From: Tolypeutes matacus
Taxonomy: Eukaryota; Chordata; Mammalia; Cingulata; Chlamyphoridae
Assembly (NCBI GenBank): GCA_026826555.1
Contig: JAKSZT010054396.1
Span: forward strand, 15,784,166 to 15,848,165
DNA length: 64,000 nucleotides
Reading direction: 5' to 3'
The notes beneath the pieces were generated by a model. That model had not been told where the DNA came from. It saw only the letters and a list, made by a program, of their open reading frames with translations, and ran no database searches. Below are positions 12,626 through 23,218 of the stretch, piece after piece (positions within the stretch are counted from its first letter, which is position 1; each line of letters starts with the position of its first letter). A program made the position numbers and the translations under genes.

Positions 12626-13444
12626 TTGTGATTGTAGTGTACCACCACTACACAAACTGAGCAAGTGTTTCTAGAATATCTTATTTTAAAGATTTCATTT
12701 AAAACTTTGAATATTTCATCTCAAGTAATTTATTTGGTAGTTTTATGCAGAACAAATAATGTTCTTCTAAAAATTTCTCTTCAAGAATTCAACTAGTACT
12801 ATTAACTGTGCACATGTACTAATGTCTATCAATTCATCAATCTGCAATGAAAAACATCTGATTTAACAGCCATCTGGTTTAGTGCTGTTTCTATAGCATC
12901 TGATATTTTGTTAACATGTCCACAAGCAGAATTAGTCAAAAGTGGCACCTTTCCTTTGCTTCACTGATCTCAAACATAATTTTGACCATTTCTATGTAGG
13001 ATGGTAAAAAGAACAATCCTGTAACTGTCTAGTTCTATGTTTTTTCGGTTTCTGTTGGCAGATGCTGAAAAAATTCAAATCTTTCTCTGTGAAAATGGTA
13101 TGTTTTATGGTGGGTTCAGGGTAGTTTCCTTGGAACCATTTCTTCTGAAAACTCTTCCTTGCAAATAAGACAATTAGGTTGGGAAGGGAATCGCTGGGGA
13201 ACAAATATTTGAATTTGAGATAATTCTCATCGTAGGATCATCATTGACTAATAATTAGCTATGAGTTAATCTTTTTTCCAATACTTGGTTTGTGGGGTAA
13301 ATCTGATGATGTCCCACCTCAATCGAGCAGTTGTCCATAAATGTGTAAAAACAGCATACTTTCTCTACCCCTTATCCCCTTTCTTTGCCTCATTTTTCTC
13401 CAAGGTCTACTAGTAGTTTCATGTTCAGTGTTTATTATGTATTT
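12626..13444. other. single-copy sequence, no gene seen
   Basis: About 0.8 kb with no repeat or exon that I recognise. The short minus-strand frame at 12992-13204 has no visible family features. Confidence 0.4.
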
Positions 13445-14734
13445 CCTCCACTAAAGTATAAGTGAATCAGGGATTTTTTATTCTTTTGTTCACTGATGTA
13501 TCCCAACCACCAAAACCGTGCCATTTTGATTCCTTTTCCGGAACAAGTTGTTTGCATCTCTCCTCTCCTCCGCCCCGCAGCCCACCGGCCTCAGCTCCAT
13601 CATGCCGCGGAGCTCATCGCCCTGCCCCGCCGTTGCTCCAAATCTGTGTTCCCAGGGTTGTGGCTTTGAGGTGTGACCCTGCACACGTCGGGGCACAGTC
13701 AGCATCTGCTCTTCAGTGAGGAGGGCTGACTCTACCGGACAGAGAAGACAGGATCCTGAAGGGAGAACTCACGCCTAAGACCCAAGAGCAAACGGGAGTA
13801 AAGTCTTGCAATAGCTCCAAGCCGCTAGGTAGTGACTGCTTCTGAAACAGCTTCTCAGTGTCAACGAGTGATACCAGAAGAAGAAAAAAAAGAAGTAGAC
13901 ACAGACTCATTTCCTTACTACATGTGGATAATAGCTAGAGCCGGGGGAAATTTCATAGTATATCAGTTGGGGCAGAAAAAATGGAGTTCTGTGGCAGAGG
14001 CTTCTTAGGAGCTTAAACCCTTGTCCCAGTGACGTCAAATTCACCCGTCGGCTTGGACGGTTCCGACCTCTCTTCCATCAACACAATGATGTCAGCAGTG
14101 ATGAGTGTGGGGAAGATCGCCGAAAACGGCGGGAGCTCCCAGAGCGTCAAGTTCCCCCCAAAGCCTCCAGGACCAAACCGGATTGACCGAAGGAACCAGG
14201 AAACAAAAGAGGAGAAGTGTTCCTATAACTGTCCCCTGTGTGAAAAGATTTGCACTACACAGCATCAGTTAACTATGCACAATCGTCAGCACAACACGGA
14301 CACGGGAGAAGCAGACCATTCCTGCAGCATCTGCGGGAAGTCGCTGAGCTCAGCGAGCTCCCTGGACCGCCACATGCTGGTGCATTCCGGCGAAAGGCCC
14401 TACAAGTGCACCGTGTGTGGCCAGTCTTTCACCACCAATGGCAATATGCACAGACACATGAAGATTCACGAGAAGGACCCTAACAGTGCCACAGCTGCAG
14501 CCCCTCCATCCCCATTAAAGCGCAGGCGGCTGTCTCCAAGAGGAAACTGAGTCACGACACGAGTCAGAGAAAGAAGACACTGCTCCTGCTAAAAAGATGG
14601 TAGAAGATGGGCAGTCAGGTGACTTGGAGAAGAAAGCCGACGAAGTTTTTCACTGCCTGGTATGTTTCAACGAGTTTGTGTGCAAGTATGGCCTGGAGAC
14701 CCACATGGAGACGCATTCGGATAACCCACTAAAG

Positions 14735-14808
14735 AGGTGTCGGGGATTGAATCCCGGACCTCGTACATGGGAAGCAGGCGCTCAACCACTGAGCTACACC
14801 TGCTCCCC
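14735..14808 (-). mobile_element. antisense DAS SINE head joined to RREB1
   Basis: Complement of a tRNA-Ala-like head, ending CTGAGCTACACCTGCTCCCC. The poly-T run expected at its left edge, where the SINE's A-tail would lie, is missing. It starts straight after the RREB1 codons. Confidence 0.85.
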
Positions 14809-14956
14809 ACCAACACTTTTTCATCACCCAAAACAGAAACTCTGCAACCATTAAGCAATAACACCCCATCCCCCTCAGCCCCTGGTAACCTCTCATCTAC
14901 TTTATGTCTTTATGAATTTGCCTATTCTAGATATTTTATATAAGTGGGATCATACA
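14809..14956 (-). mobile_element. antisense L1 3' fragment
   Basis: Complement of L1 3'-end text ('accattaagcaataac', 'cccctggtaacctc', 'gggatcatacaat'). No poly-T at its left edge marks it as a separate insertion. Confidence 0.75.
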
Positions 14957-15025
14957 ATAAAAAAATAAAATAAAATAAACAGTGCCTGGTACTTGGGAGG
15001 CACTCAATAAGTATTTGTCCAATAA

Positions 15026-15510
15026 AAAAATTGGGAATAGCTTTATAAAAAGCCATAGATAATGTCATCTTTCTGAATAATCTGGTTTTAGGAAGTGCTT
15101 CTTTTGGGCCTGAGCCAAATTTTATTATTCATTAGACCACAAAGCCTATTTTCTAAATTTTCAAAACCCCAGAGGACAAAAAGCAGCCTTGTTTACTAGC
15201 TGCCATGCCAATTCTATACAGCCTCTCCCCTTCTTACCGCCTCCCTTCAAATCCTCACAACCTCCCGCCCTCTCCTACCTCTCGAAGAACACAGGCTTTG
15301 GAATGTGGTTTTTAAAGGGGAAATTCTAGGTTATATGTATGTTACTAGAAAAAATTTAAAAAAAAAAAAAATGCTTTGTAAAAGAAAAGAAGATAGGGAT
15401 GGAGTAGGGGTGGGGAATGGGAGAAAAGGAAATTTTTCCTAATGTTATAAAGTATAGGATGCAAGGAGCTAGCCTCAAAAACCAGCTGGAAATAAAATTT
15501 TACTTTTTAG
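15026..15510. other. single-copy sequence, nothing recognised
   Basis: Contains an A-run at 15357-15371 and a G/A-rich patch near 15390-15435. No gene or family is recognised. Confidence 0.35.
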
Positions 15511-15612
15511 TGAAGTGGGTGTATCGCAATGGTTGAGTGTATGCTTCACATGTATGAGGTCCTGGGTTCAATCCCTCATACCTCTTAAAAATTAATTAAT
15601 TAATTAATTAAT
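15511..15612 (+). mobile_element. short DAS SINE with TTAA tail
   Basis: tRNA-like head (GTTGAGTGTATGCTTC, B-box region GGTTCAATCCC) followed by an (ATTA)n run at 15588-15612 where the A-tail should be. Near-repeats ACTTTTTAG and CACTTTTCAG flank it. Confidence 0.8.
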
Positions 15613-16031
15613 TCACTTTTCAGATAAGATTTTTAAAAATTAAATTCTGGTTTCTGCCTATTGCCCAATTTACTAATAAGCTCTAAGATAAACAGTCTGG
15701 ACTAAAGTAAACACCTCAAACATTTTAGTGAAGAAGAATTATTTTTCATTTCCTAAAAGCTTAAATTACTTGGATGGTAATAGCTTGTGTATTTGCTGAC
15801 AGTCAAGTCTCTTAGCAAGTGGCTTAGAGATCTAACAGTAGACCCCAATATACTGTTTGAGCATCTCAACATTAGAGATATTTCTGAGGGAAATCTAATT
15901 CATCTAAAAAATATTTTTTATTTTTTAAATAATTTATTTTCATTATTACTTTAATTTGGCTTACCGGTACCTACTTACGTAAAGTACTATTGTATGTCAC
16001 AGTGAAAAAAACAAAACCTCTCCAACGCATT
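15613..16031. other. single-copy sequence, nothing recognised
   Basis: AT-rich. I see no exon, RNA gene or named repeat. Confidence 0.35.
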
Positions 16032-16044
16032 CACACCCATTTTA

Positions 16045-16210
16045 TTTTATTTTTTAAAGATGTATTTATTTACTCCCCCTCCCTTCCTTCTTTGCACTTG
16101 CTGGCTGCTCTGTGTCTGCTTGTTTTCTTTTAGGAGGCATTGGGAACTGAACAAGGGACCTCCCATGTGGGAGGGAGGCACCCAATCACTTGAGCCACAT
16201 TCGATCCCCA
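16045..16210 (-). mobile_element. DAS SINE
   Basis: Antisense tRNA-like head at the right, T-rich end at the left. TSD CACACCCATTTTA (16032-16044) and CACACACATTTTA (16211-16223) differ at one base. Confidence 0.87.
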
Positions 16211-16223
16211 CACACACATTTTA

Positions 16224-16590
16224 GAGCAGAATTTGACTCAAACACTCTAATCAATAAACATGTATCAAAATGTGGTGAATATTACTGACAAGGTAATGGG
16301 GAAAATTACAGTAACAGTCTGCACAGTTTCATGCATCTTTGCTGTGCAAGAGAGAACAGAAACTAACCAGAAAACTACTCTAGAGCATGCATTCTTAATG
16401 AGGGCGATATCACCCCTGAGGAGGCAAAAATTGGTTCTTGGGCCACCAAAAGTATATCTGTGGTATTAAAATTTCATGGGGGTGGGGAAGAGAAGCAAAT
16501 TGGGAAAAAAGTGTCTGAAAAGGTTCCTTAGGGGAGGATAATGAAGAAAAGGGAAAAGGTTGACAAACTGCTCTGAACATCAATGGGACA
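16224..16590. other. single-copy sequence, possible L1 remnant at right
   Basis: No gene is seen. The last 100 bases may already belong to the L1 tail that follows. Confidence 0.3.
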
Positions 16591-16955
16591 GGGTTTTTTT
16601 TTTTTTGGGTGATAAAAATGTTCTAAAATTGGATAGTGGTAATGGTTGCAGAACTCTTCAATATACTAAAAATCACCGAGTTGCACACTTTAAATGGGTG
16701 TATTTTTTTTTTTTTTTTTTTTAAAGATTTTATTTATTTATTCATTTATCCCCCCCTTGCCGCCCGTGCTCGCTGAGTCAGCCAACCACGCCATGCGGGC
16801 GGGTCTGCCTTCACCAGGAGGCCCCAGGAACCGAACCCGGGGCCTCCCATATGGTAAACGGGAGCCCCACTGATTGAGCCACAGCCGCTTCCCTAAATGG
16901 GTGTATTTTATAGTTTCTAAATTATATCTCAATAAAGTTGTTACCCCCTCCAAAT
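16590..16955 (+). mobile_element. L1 3' UTR split by a SINE
   Basis: L1 tail text 'gatagtggtaatggttgcag' before the SINE, and 'atttctaaattatatctcaataaagttgtt'-type text after it. Confidence 0.7.
16707..16893 (-). mobile_element. DAS SINE in L1 tail, young
   Basis: Near-consensus copy in antisense. TSD TAAATGGGTGTATTTT is perfect at 16691-16706 and 16894-16909. Confidence 0.93.
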
Positions 16956-17164
16956 TAACAGTTTGAGGGCTGTACAAAAACAGGAGGTGGTCCCCATTTT
17001 GCCAACCCCTGCTTTAGATATAGCAGTTCATCAAATACAATCTTAAGGGAGGTTACCTAGGCACTTTCGGAGCCAGATATTCTGATTTTTAAAAAAGGAA
17101 GATTTTTTCAAGGTCTTGTGGGAAAAGCAAATGCAACTCATAGCCAATATGCCATAAGAACCAC

Positions 17165-17560
17165 TATTCCAGGTTAGCATGCATCCTCAAACTGAACCAG
17201 TTATATTTTAAAATCAAGAGTATATCAGGGAGTGGATATAGCTCTAGTGGTTGAGTGCCTGCTTCCTGTGTACCTCCTAAAAGAAAACAAAACAAACAAA
17301 AAAATAAAAAGACTGTCATTGGAGAGCAGATGAAGCCCAGTGATTGAGCACTTGAGTCCCATGTACGAGGTCCTGGGTTCAATTCCCGGTACCTCCTAAA
17401 AAAAAAAAAAGTATATCAGAATAATCTGGAGGGCTTGTTAAGACACAGATTGCTGGGCCCCACCCCTAGAGTTTTTGAATCAGTAGGTCTTGGATGGACA
17501 CAGAGCCTACATTTCTAACAAGTTACCATATGATGATACTGGTCTGGGGAACACACTGAA
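17165..17560. mobile_element. MER5-like hAT remnant, split by a SINE
   Basis: Right part (17410-17560) has 'gattgctgggccccacccctagag...gaatcagtagg', the signature core of MER5A-type nonautonomous hAT elements. Its left part is separated by the SINE at 17229-17409. Confidence 0.65.
17229..17409 (+). mobile_element. dimeric DAS SINE, first head deleted
   Basis: The first head lost its B-box part (the text jumps from GCTTCCTGTG to TACCTCCTAAAA). The second head is complete. TSD AGTATATCAG is perfect at 17219-17228 and 17410-17419. Confidence 0.87.
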
Positions 17561-18005
17561 AATCAATGAACTGGAATGTCACCAGTGAAATATTTACTAC
17601 AGTCATATTTGAGTCATATATCAGATATAAACTTTTAAGGAAAAGTAAAGATATACCTTCTCTTATTCACCCCAGGGGTGTTGGTCTTTGGCTTCTAAAG
17701 AGGATGACTATAATAAATATTTTCTTTCAGTGTGCAGTGTGGGTAGTCACAAAACCTCTCTCCCTCCTTTAAAACAGAGGGCTGACTGTTCAGAAACCTT
17801 CAGAACCCTAGTTACATGTTTTGGTCACATGTATATAGACAAAGCTCTTAGTGTTCCCCAGAGGTTCATTGAACCTAATTTTCAAAGAAAGTCTAGGCAG
17901 CTAGAGGAGGTGAAATGAAAACAATGTAGGCCAATGAATCAAAACCTAACAGTTTTTACTTAGAGCACCTGACATGACTTTATCTACATGAAGAACCTAG
18001 AGGCT
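17561..18005. other. single-copy sequence, nothing recognised
   Basis: No gene or named repeat is seen. Short frames here look random. Confidence 0.35.
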
Positions 18006-18009
18006 AGAC

Positions 18010-18245
18010 CAGGGGAGTTCTTAACGTTTTTTGTTCCATGAATTCCTTTGCCAGTCAGGTGAAATGAAACTACTGTAATTTATTTATTGTATACATTCAC
18101 AAGTGAAGGAAATGCTAGATTTCAGCTAGAGTTCAGAGAAAATAAAGATAATAAGTTGATTTTTTTCAATTCAAGCTCACAGACCCTCTGAAATCTTTCC
18201 ATGGATAAGGGGTCTGTGGACCCCTGGTTAAGAACCCCTGGATTA
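18010..18245. mobile_element. nonautonomous DNA transposon remnant (hAT-like)
   Basis: The ends are imperfect inverted repeats: CAGGGGAGTTCTTAACG at the left against GGTTAAGAACCCCTG at the right. A short element with such ends is typical of nonautonomous hAT-type transposons. The family is not named with confidence. Confidence 0.55.
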
Positions 18246-18525
18246 GAAACTTGAAGCTGAGGCATTCTGCCTAACACCTCAGCAGCTTTATACCTTCCTC
18301 CAATCACCATAAATCAAGTTATTAAAAAAGCATAACAGCATCTCCCATGAGAAAAATTCCAAATAATTTATGTAGATACTCCACCCTCAAGAAGAAGGAG
18401 CATGACTCTCCACTCCTTAAGTGTGGGCTATGCATAATAATTTCCCTCCAAAGAATACAGTATGGAAAGGTGGAAAAATTAGTAGTGGTACAGTGGAGAA
18501 ACCTGACAAATACATTTCATTCAAT
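18246..18525. other. single-copy sequence, nothing recognised
   Basis: No named repeat or gene is seen. This is the left flank of the composite retroposon copy A. Confidence 0.3.
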
Positions 18526-18541
18526 TGATGAAATGCATTTT

Positions 18542-19627
18542 TTTTGTTGTTGTTGTTGCCGCTGTTTTTAATTTTTTAAACAATTTATTGAAGTATATCA
18601 GTCATACATGAACGTACATAAACCATAAGTGTTTAGTTGTGATCTTACAAAACAAACATGCATAACATCATATAGGGCTCCCACACAGCACTCCCCCATA
18701 AACTTCCTACATTGTTGTGAAACATTTGTTAACAAATCTTGAAAGAGCATTGTCAAAGTATTACTACTAACTATAGTCTGAATCTTCCTCCCCTATACAT
18801 TTTTTTTTTTTTTAATAAAGATTTTATTTATTTATTCATTTATCCCCCCCTTGCTACTTGTGCTCGCTGGGTCAGCTAACCACGCCGTGCGGGCGGGCTT
18901 GCCTTCACCAGGAGGCCCCGGGAACCGAACCCAGGGCCTCCCATATGGTAAACGGGAGCCCTACCGATTGAGCCACAGCCGCTTCCCATCCCTATACATT
19001 TTTTTAAGGGTTTATTTATTTACCTCTATACATTTTTTACCCCCGCCCCCTCTATTTTTGCTGTTTCTGTGTCCATTCGCTGGGCAACTGTGTGTCTGTT
19101 TCCTGCCCTCTCGTCTCATCCTTCTCCTGTCTTCACTGGGATTCGATCCTCGGAATCTCCGATATGGGAGAGAGGCGTCCTACTACAACCTGCGCCACCT
19201 TAGTTCCTGGTTTTCCAGTGCATCTCGTCTTGGCTCTCCCTTGTGTCACTCTCCTGTTATGTCATCATCTTGCTGCATGGCTTGCAGGGCCTGGCGGCTC
19301 ACCCACAGGCAGGGCGCCTGGCGGTGCACCCGTGCATGGGGCCTGGTGGCCCACACGCATTCTATATTTTTCTTTTTTTAATTTTTACCAGGAGGTCCCA
19401 GGGGTCGAACCCAGGTCCCTCCATAAGGTTGACCAAAGATACCCAGAGTTACAGTCTTTTCCCATACAGGATGGTCATATAATAAATCAGGCTTAGTTTA
19501 TCACCAGCATTCTAAACATCAGACCTAGGGAGAAAAACTAGGTCTGGGAAACATATATGGTTTCTAATATAGCGAATGTTTAACCTACCCTGATTATCAC
19601 AAAATCAGGACAGTGAGAATATTCGCA
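18542..19627 (-). mobile_element. composite retroposon, copy A
   Basis: Reading from right to left: an unidentified head (19627-19435), a GC-rich dimeric SINE core (19434 to about 19003), then an L1-3'-UTR-like tail ending near 18560. TSDs TGATGAAATGCATTTT (18526-18541) and TGATGAAATCCATTTT (19628-19643) differ at one base, so the three parts inserted together. A younger SINE (18806-18987) splits the tail. The first tRNA-like head lacks its A-box end in this copy. Copies B and C show the same order. Confidence 0.8.
18806..18987 (-). mobile_element. DAS SINE nested in composite copy A
   Basis: Near-consensus antisense SINE. The TSD CCCTATACATTTTT is at the left (from 18791) and the right (from 18990). 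Confidence 0.9.
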
Positions 19628-19643
19628 TGATGAAATCCATTTT

Positions 19644-20140
19644 GCATTAGCAATAAATCATGTTGATAGTATATACCCTTGATATGATGGAATGAAAACG
19701 ACACTTTAACTCTGTGATCTTTTTCTATAAAACCCATAATCCTATCGTAATCATGAGGAAAACAGCAGACAAATTCCAATAATGGGGTATTTCACAAATA
19801 TCTGACCAATATTCCTCATAATGTTTAAGGCCATCAAAACAAAGGAAAGTCTGGAAAACTGCCACAGCTAAGAGGAGCCCAAGAAGACACGGCCATTAAA
19901 TGTAATGTAATGTGGTATATCCTAGATGTGATTCAAACTAAGGAAATCTGAATAAAGTATATATTCAGTTAATAATAATGTATCAATATTGGTTCCCTAA
20001 TAGTAACAAATGTACTATATTAATGTAAGATGTTAATACTAGGGGAATCTGGGTGTGGGATATAGGGAAACCCTTTGTACTATCATCTCAATTATTCTGT
20101 AAATCTAAAACTGTTCTAAAAAATTGAGTCCATTAAAAAC
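19644..20140 (+). mobile_element. old L1 3' UTR (right part)
   Basis: From about 19780 the text 'gaaatctgaataaagtatat', 'taataataatgtatcaatattgg' and 'aatctgggtgtgggatatagg' matches old L1 3' ends. The first 130 bases are unassigned. Confidence 0.6.
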
Positions 20141-20840
20141 AACAACAAAAAACAATATAACAACACAATTCCAGGCTACAGCTAGTGAACTGTTAGAAAC
20201 CACTATACCCCAAAACAAATCATATCTGACCAAGGCATCTTAAATTTTTAAAAATGTAAAAAATCAGGCCAGCTGCTCAATACTTGACTTAATGTTCATG
20301 AAAACTATAAGCTAAAGAAAATCTTTATTCTCAAACACTCATGCACTCTAGGGTGAAGAAATGTGGGACAGCACTGAGGTGCTTAAACTATTGAATTAGG
20401 TGCAAACACCTATATAGCATTTATGGCACAATTTTTTCTATTCCTGTTACTCTGCTGGGGAAAAATCAAGTCAATAATGTCATACTTGTGAAGCCTACCT
20501 AAGGTCCCAATGTTTTTCTCCTTTTGCATTTAGAGATTAGATGGGAACAGAAAACAAATTCTCCACTTAATTAAGACCAGAACTAACACAGGACCCTAGA
20601 CTTGAGTGAAAGAAGAGATACACCAGGTTCTTGGATGCTAAGTCAATATTACATAAAGATAATATAATATTTCATTACATAATTATAAAGATCATTTCTC
20701 TCTCAAATTATATCTAGAAAGTCGATGTAATTCCAATCAATATCTCAATTGGATTTTGGGAAAAATAAAACAAGGTTTTTAAAATTAGTCTAGTAAGAAG
20801 GAAAACAGGGGCAACTTTATTCTGTTAGAAGAGCCAAACA
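20141..20840. other. mostly unassigned, possible L1 ORF2 piece at right
   Basis: 20141-20670 shows nothing named. 20700-20830 ('gatgtaattccaatcaatatctcaattggatttt') resembles decayed L1 ORF2. Confidence 0.35.
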
Positions 20841-20844
20841 CTTA

Positions 20845-21085
20845 CATGGCACTTACTATGTTATGTAAGTATTATAAGAGATTTATATATATTAATGCAG
20901 TTAATCCTCATAACTGTATTATATTATATATTATTACTATTATATTTCCCATTTTACAGATGAGAATGAGACCTAGAGAATTTAAATAACTAGCACTAAG
21001 CCATCTAGCTGGTGAATGTTGGAGCTAGCATTCAATTAGGCAGGCTGACCCAAGAGATAAGCTCTTAACTATTGTGCTATGCCTC
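20845..21085 (+). repeat. MIR SINE
   Basis: Contains 'cccattttacagatgagaatgagacc' and 'ctcttaactattgtgctatgcc', the MIR 3' half. Confidence 0.75.
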
Positions 21086-21099
21086 ATCGACATTACAAT

Positions 21100-21790
21100 G
21101 TCTCACAGGGTCACAACTAATCAACTAAAGAGTGATATGATGATGTAACAAATGACTGCATTGACAAGAAAGCCCAGAAACAGGCCCAAATATATATATA
21201 ATAATTTAGAATATAATAAAGGTGGCCTATCAAATCAATCAAAAAGTATAAATAATATTCAGTGAATGAGGCAGGTATAACTGCTTCTCCAATTGGGTTT
21301 GAAAAAAGAAAAGAGTATTAATTTCCAATAGCACACCAAAATAAATACCCAATGTTTTTAAAAAACTAAATATAAACCCAAAATATTTGGACTAAAGAAA
21401 AACATACGGGAAGCGGCTGTGGCTCAATCAGTGGGGCTCCCGTTTGCCATGTGGGAGGCCCCGGGTTTGGTTCCCGGGGCCTCCTGGTGAGGGCAGGCCC
21501 GCCTGCGCGGCGTGGTTGGCTGACCCAGCGAGCACGGGCAGCAAGGGGGGGATAAATGAATAAATAAATAAAATCTTTTAAAGAAAAAAAAAAAAAAGAA
21601 AAACATACAAGTTAATATTTTTATAATCTTGGGGTGAGGAAGTCCTTTCTAAATTAGACATGAAATTCAGGAATAATAAGGAAAAAGACTGACAGATTTC
21701 AGTGAACACATACTTCTATTAGACCAAAGACATAAATAAATTTAAAAGACAGATATCAATTTACCCCAAATTTATTTATAAGTTTAATGT
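21100..21790 (+). mobile_element. decayed L1 ORF2 segment with SINE
   Basis: Text such as 'cagaaacaggcccaaatatatat' and 'ggcctatcaaatcaatcaa' matches L1 ORF2 3' half. Interrupted by the SINE at 21407-21594. Confidence 0.65.
21407..21594 (+). mobile_element. DAS SINE, young
   Basis: Near-consensus. TSD AAAGAAAAACATAC is perfect at 21393-21406 and 21595-21608. Confidence 0.93.
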
Positions 21791-21896
21791 AATTCTTATA
21801 AAAATCCCAGCCAGGTTATTTTGTACACACAGATAAGCTTATTCTAAAATTTATATGGAAAGGCACATGCCCTAGAATAGCTAAAATATCTTGACA

Positions 21897-22098
21897 GGGA
21901 AGCGGCTGTGGCTCAATCAGTAGGGCTCCCGTTTACCATATGGGAGGCCCCGGGTTCGGTTCCCGGGGCCTCCTGGTGAGGGCAAGCCCGCCCGCACGGC
22001 ATGGTTGGCTGACCCAGCGAGCACGGGCAGCAGGGGGGGGATAAATGAATAAATAAATAAAATCTTAAAAAAATAAAAAAAAAAAAAATAAAAAAAAA
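21897..22098 (+). mobile_element. DAS SINE in L1, young
   Basis: Near-consensus with an A/T-rich long tail. TSD TAAAATATCTTGACA is perfect at 21882-21896 and 22099-22113. Confidence 0.93.
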
Positions 22099-22277
22099 TA
22101 AAATATCTTGACAAAGAAAAAGTAAGAATAATCACTCCACCCAATATTAAGATTTATTATATAGTTATTATAACCAAGACACTGTAGTATTGGTGGAGGG
22201 ATAGGTACACGTTAGTGGAACAGAAGAGAGAACCCAGCAACAGACCTATACAAATATGTTCAAAAAATTTTTTTTAA

Positions 22278-23218
22278 TGCAAATATTCTTGCTGTCCTGA
22301 TTTTGTAATAATCAGGGTAGGCTGAACATTTGCAATATTAGAAACCATGCATGTTTCCCCAGACCTAGTTTTCCACCCTAGGTCTGGTTTTTAGAATGCT
22401 GGTGATAAACTAAGCCTGATTTATTATATGACCATCCAGTATGGAAAATGACTGTAACTGTAGCTATCTTTAGACAACCTTAAGAGATATAGCAGGGAGA
22501 CGGATGTGGCTCAAATGGTTGGGCATCTGTCTCCCATATGTAGGGACCTGGGTTCGATCCCTGGGACCTCCCGGTAAAAATTTAAAAAAGAAAAATATAG
22601 AAGGCACCCAATGCAGGCTGCCAGGCCCAGTGCGTGGGTGCGCCGCCAGGCCCTGTGAGCAGGTGAGTCCCCGAGGCCCTATGCATGGGAGCACTGTCAG
22701 GCCCCGCGAGCCACGCAGCAAGATGATGACCTAACAGGAGAGTGACACAAGGAAGAGTCAAGACGAGACATGCTGAAAAACCAGGAACTAAGGTGCGCAG
22801 GAAGTTAGGATGCCTCTCTCCCACATTGGAGGTTCTGAGGATCGAATCCCAGTGAAGACAGGAGGAGAAGGATGAGAAGAGAAGGCAGGAAATGGACACA
22901 GAGAGCTGTCCAGTGAATGGACACAGAAACAGCAAAAACGGGGGGTGGGGTAAAAATGGATAAAAGTAAGTAAGTAAATAAATCCTTTAAAAAAAAGTAT
23001 AGGGGAGTAAGATACAGACTATAGTTAGTAATACCTTGACGATGCTCTCTCATAATTTGTAACAAATGTTTCAAAACAATGCAAAGTATTTGTGGTGGGG
23101 TGATGTGTGGGAACCCGTATGATGTTATGCATGTTTGTTTTGTAAGTTCACAATGTTTACTGAACACTTAAAGTTTATGTATGTTCATATATGAATGATA
23201 TACTTCAATAAATTGTTT
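22278..23218 (+). mobile_element. composite retroposon, copy B
   Basis: Head of unknown origin (22278-22494, starting TGCAAATATTCTTGCTGTCC), then a SINE dimer (22495-22996). The dimer has a complete first tRNA-like head, a GC-rich linker of short repeats built on GGCCC(T/C)GYG, a second degenerate head and an AAATAAATCC tail. An L1-like tail (22997-23218) follows and ends TTCAATAAATTGTTT. Low-complexity direct repeats (A-run, T-run, AA at 22261-22277 and 23219-23237) flank it. The host is L1 ORF2, which resumes in register at about 23240. Confidence 0.78.

Larger units (their letters stand above)
13523..14976 (+). pseudogene. RREB1: partial RREB1 retrocopy with transposon-derived 3' end
   Basis: Intronless copy of the 5' part of RREB1 (Ras-responsive element binding protein 1, a C2H2 zinc-finger transcription factor). 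The 5' UTR is about 13523-14028. The initiator at 14029 is now GTG, and 173 codons follow, starting [20 protein letters not shown]. They hold three C2H2 fingers (CPLC...H..H, CSIC...H..H, CTVC...H..H). A one-base deletion near 14530 shifts the frame to a TGA at 14548-14550. Out of phase, a fourth finger follows (CLVC...THMETH) and the match stops at SDNPL (14731). An antisense SINE (14735-14808), antisense L1 (14809-14956) and an A-rich tail (14957-14976) follow. Flanking near-repeats AAACCGTGCC (13513-13522) and AAACAGTGCC (14977-14986) bound the whole unit. Confidence 0.9.
13445..15025 (+). repeat. MIR/L2 3'-end type repeat, split by RREB1 copy
   Basis: The left part (13445-13522) reads 'tccactaaagtataag...ttcactgatgtatccc'. 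The right part (14977-15025) resumes with 'acagtgcctggtacttgggaggcactcaataagtatttg'. Joined, the two give the usual order of this repeat, so the sequence between them is an insertion. Confidence 0.75.

Noticed and set aside
13462..13719. Proline-rich 85-codon frame
   Set aside because: It crosses the RREB1 insertion point and lies in that retrocopy's 5' UTR.
18851..19381. Frame with VLAGSANHAVRAGLP...GPGNRTQGLPYGKREP
   Set aside because: The same peptide recurs at many loci because it is the antisense translation of the young SINE.
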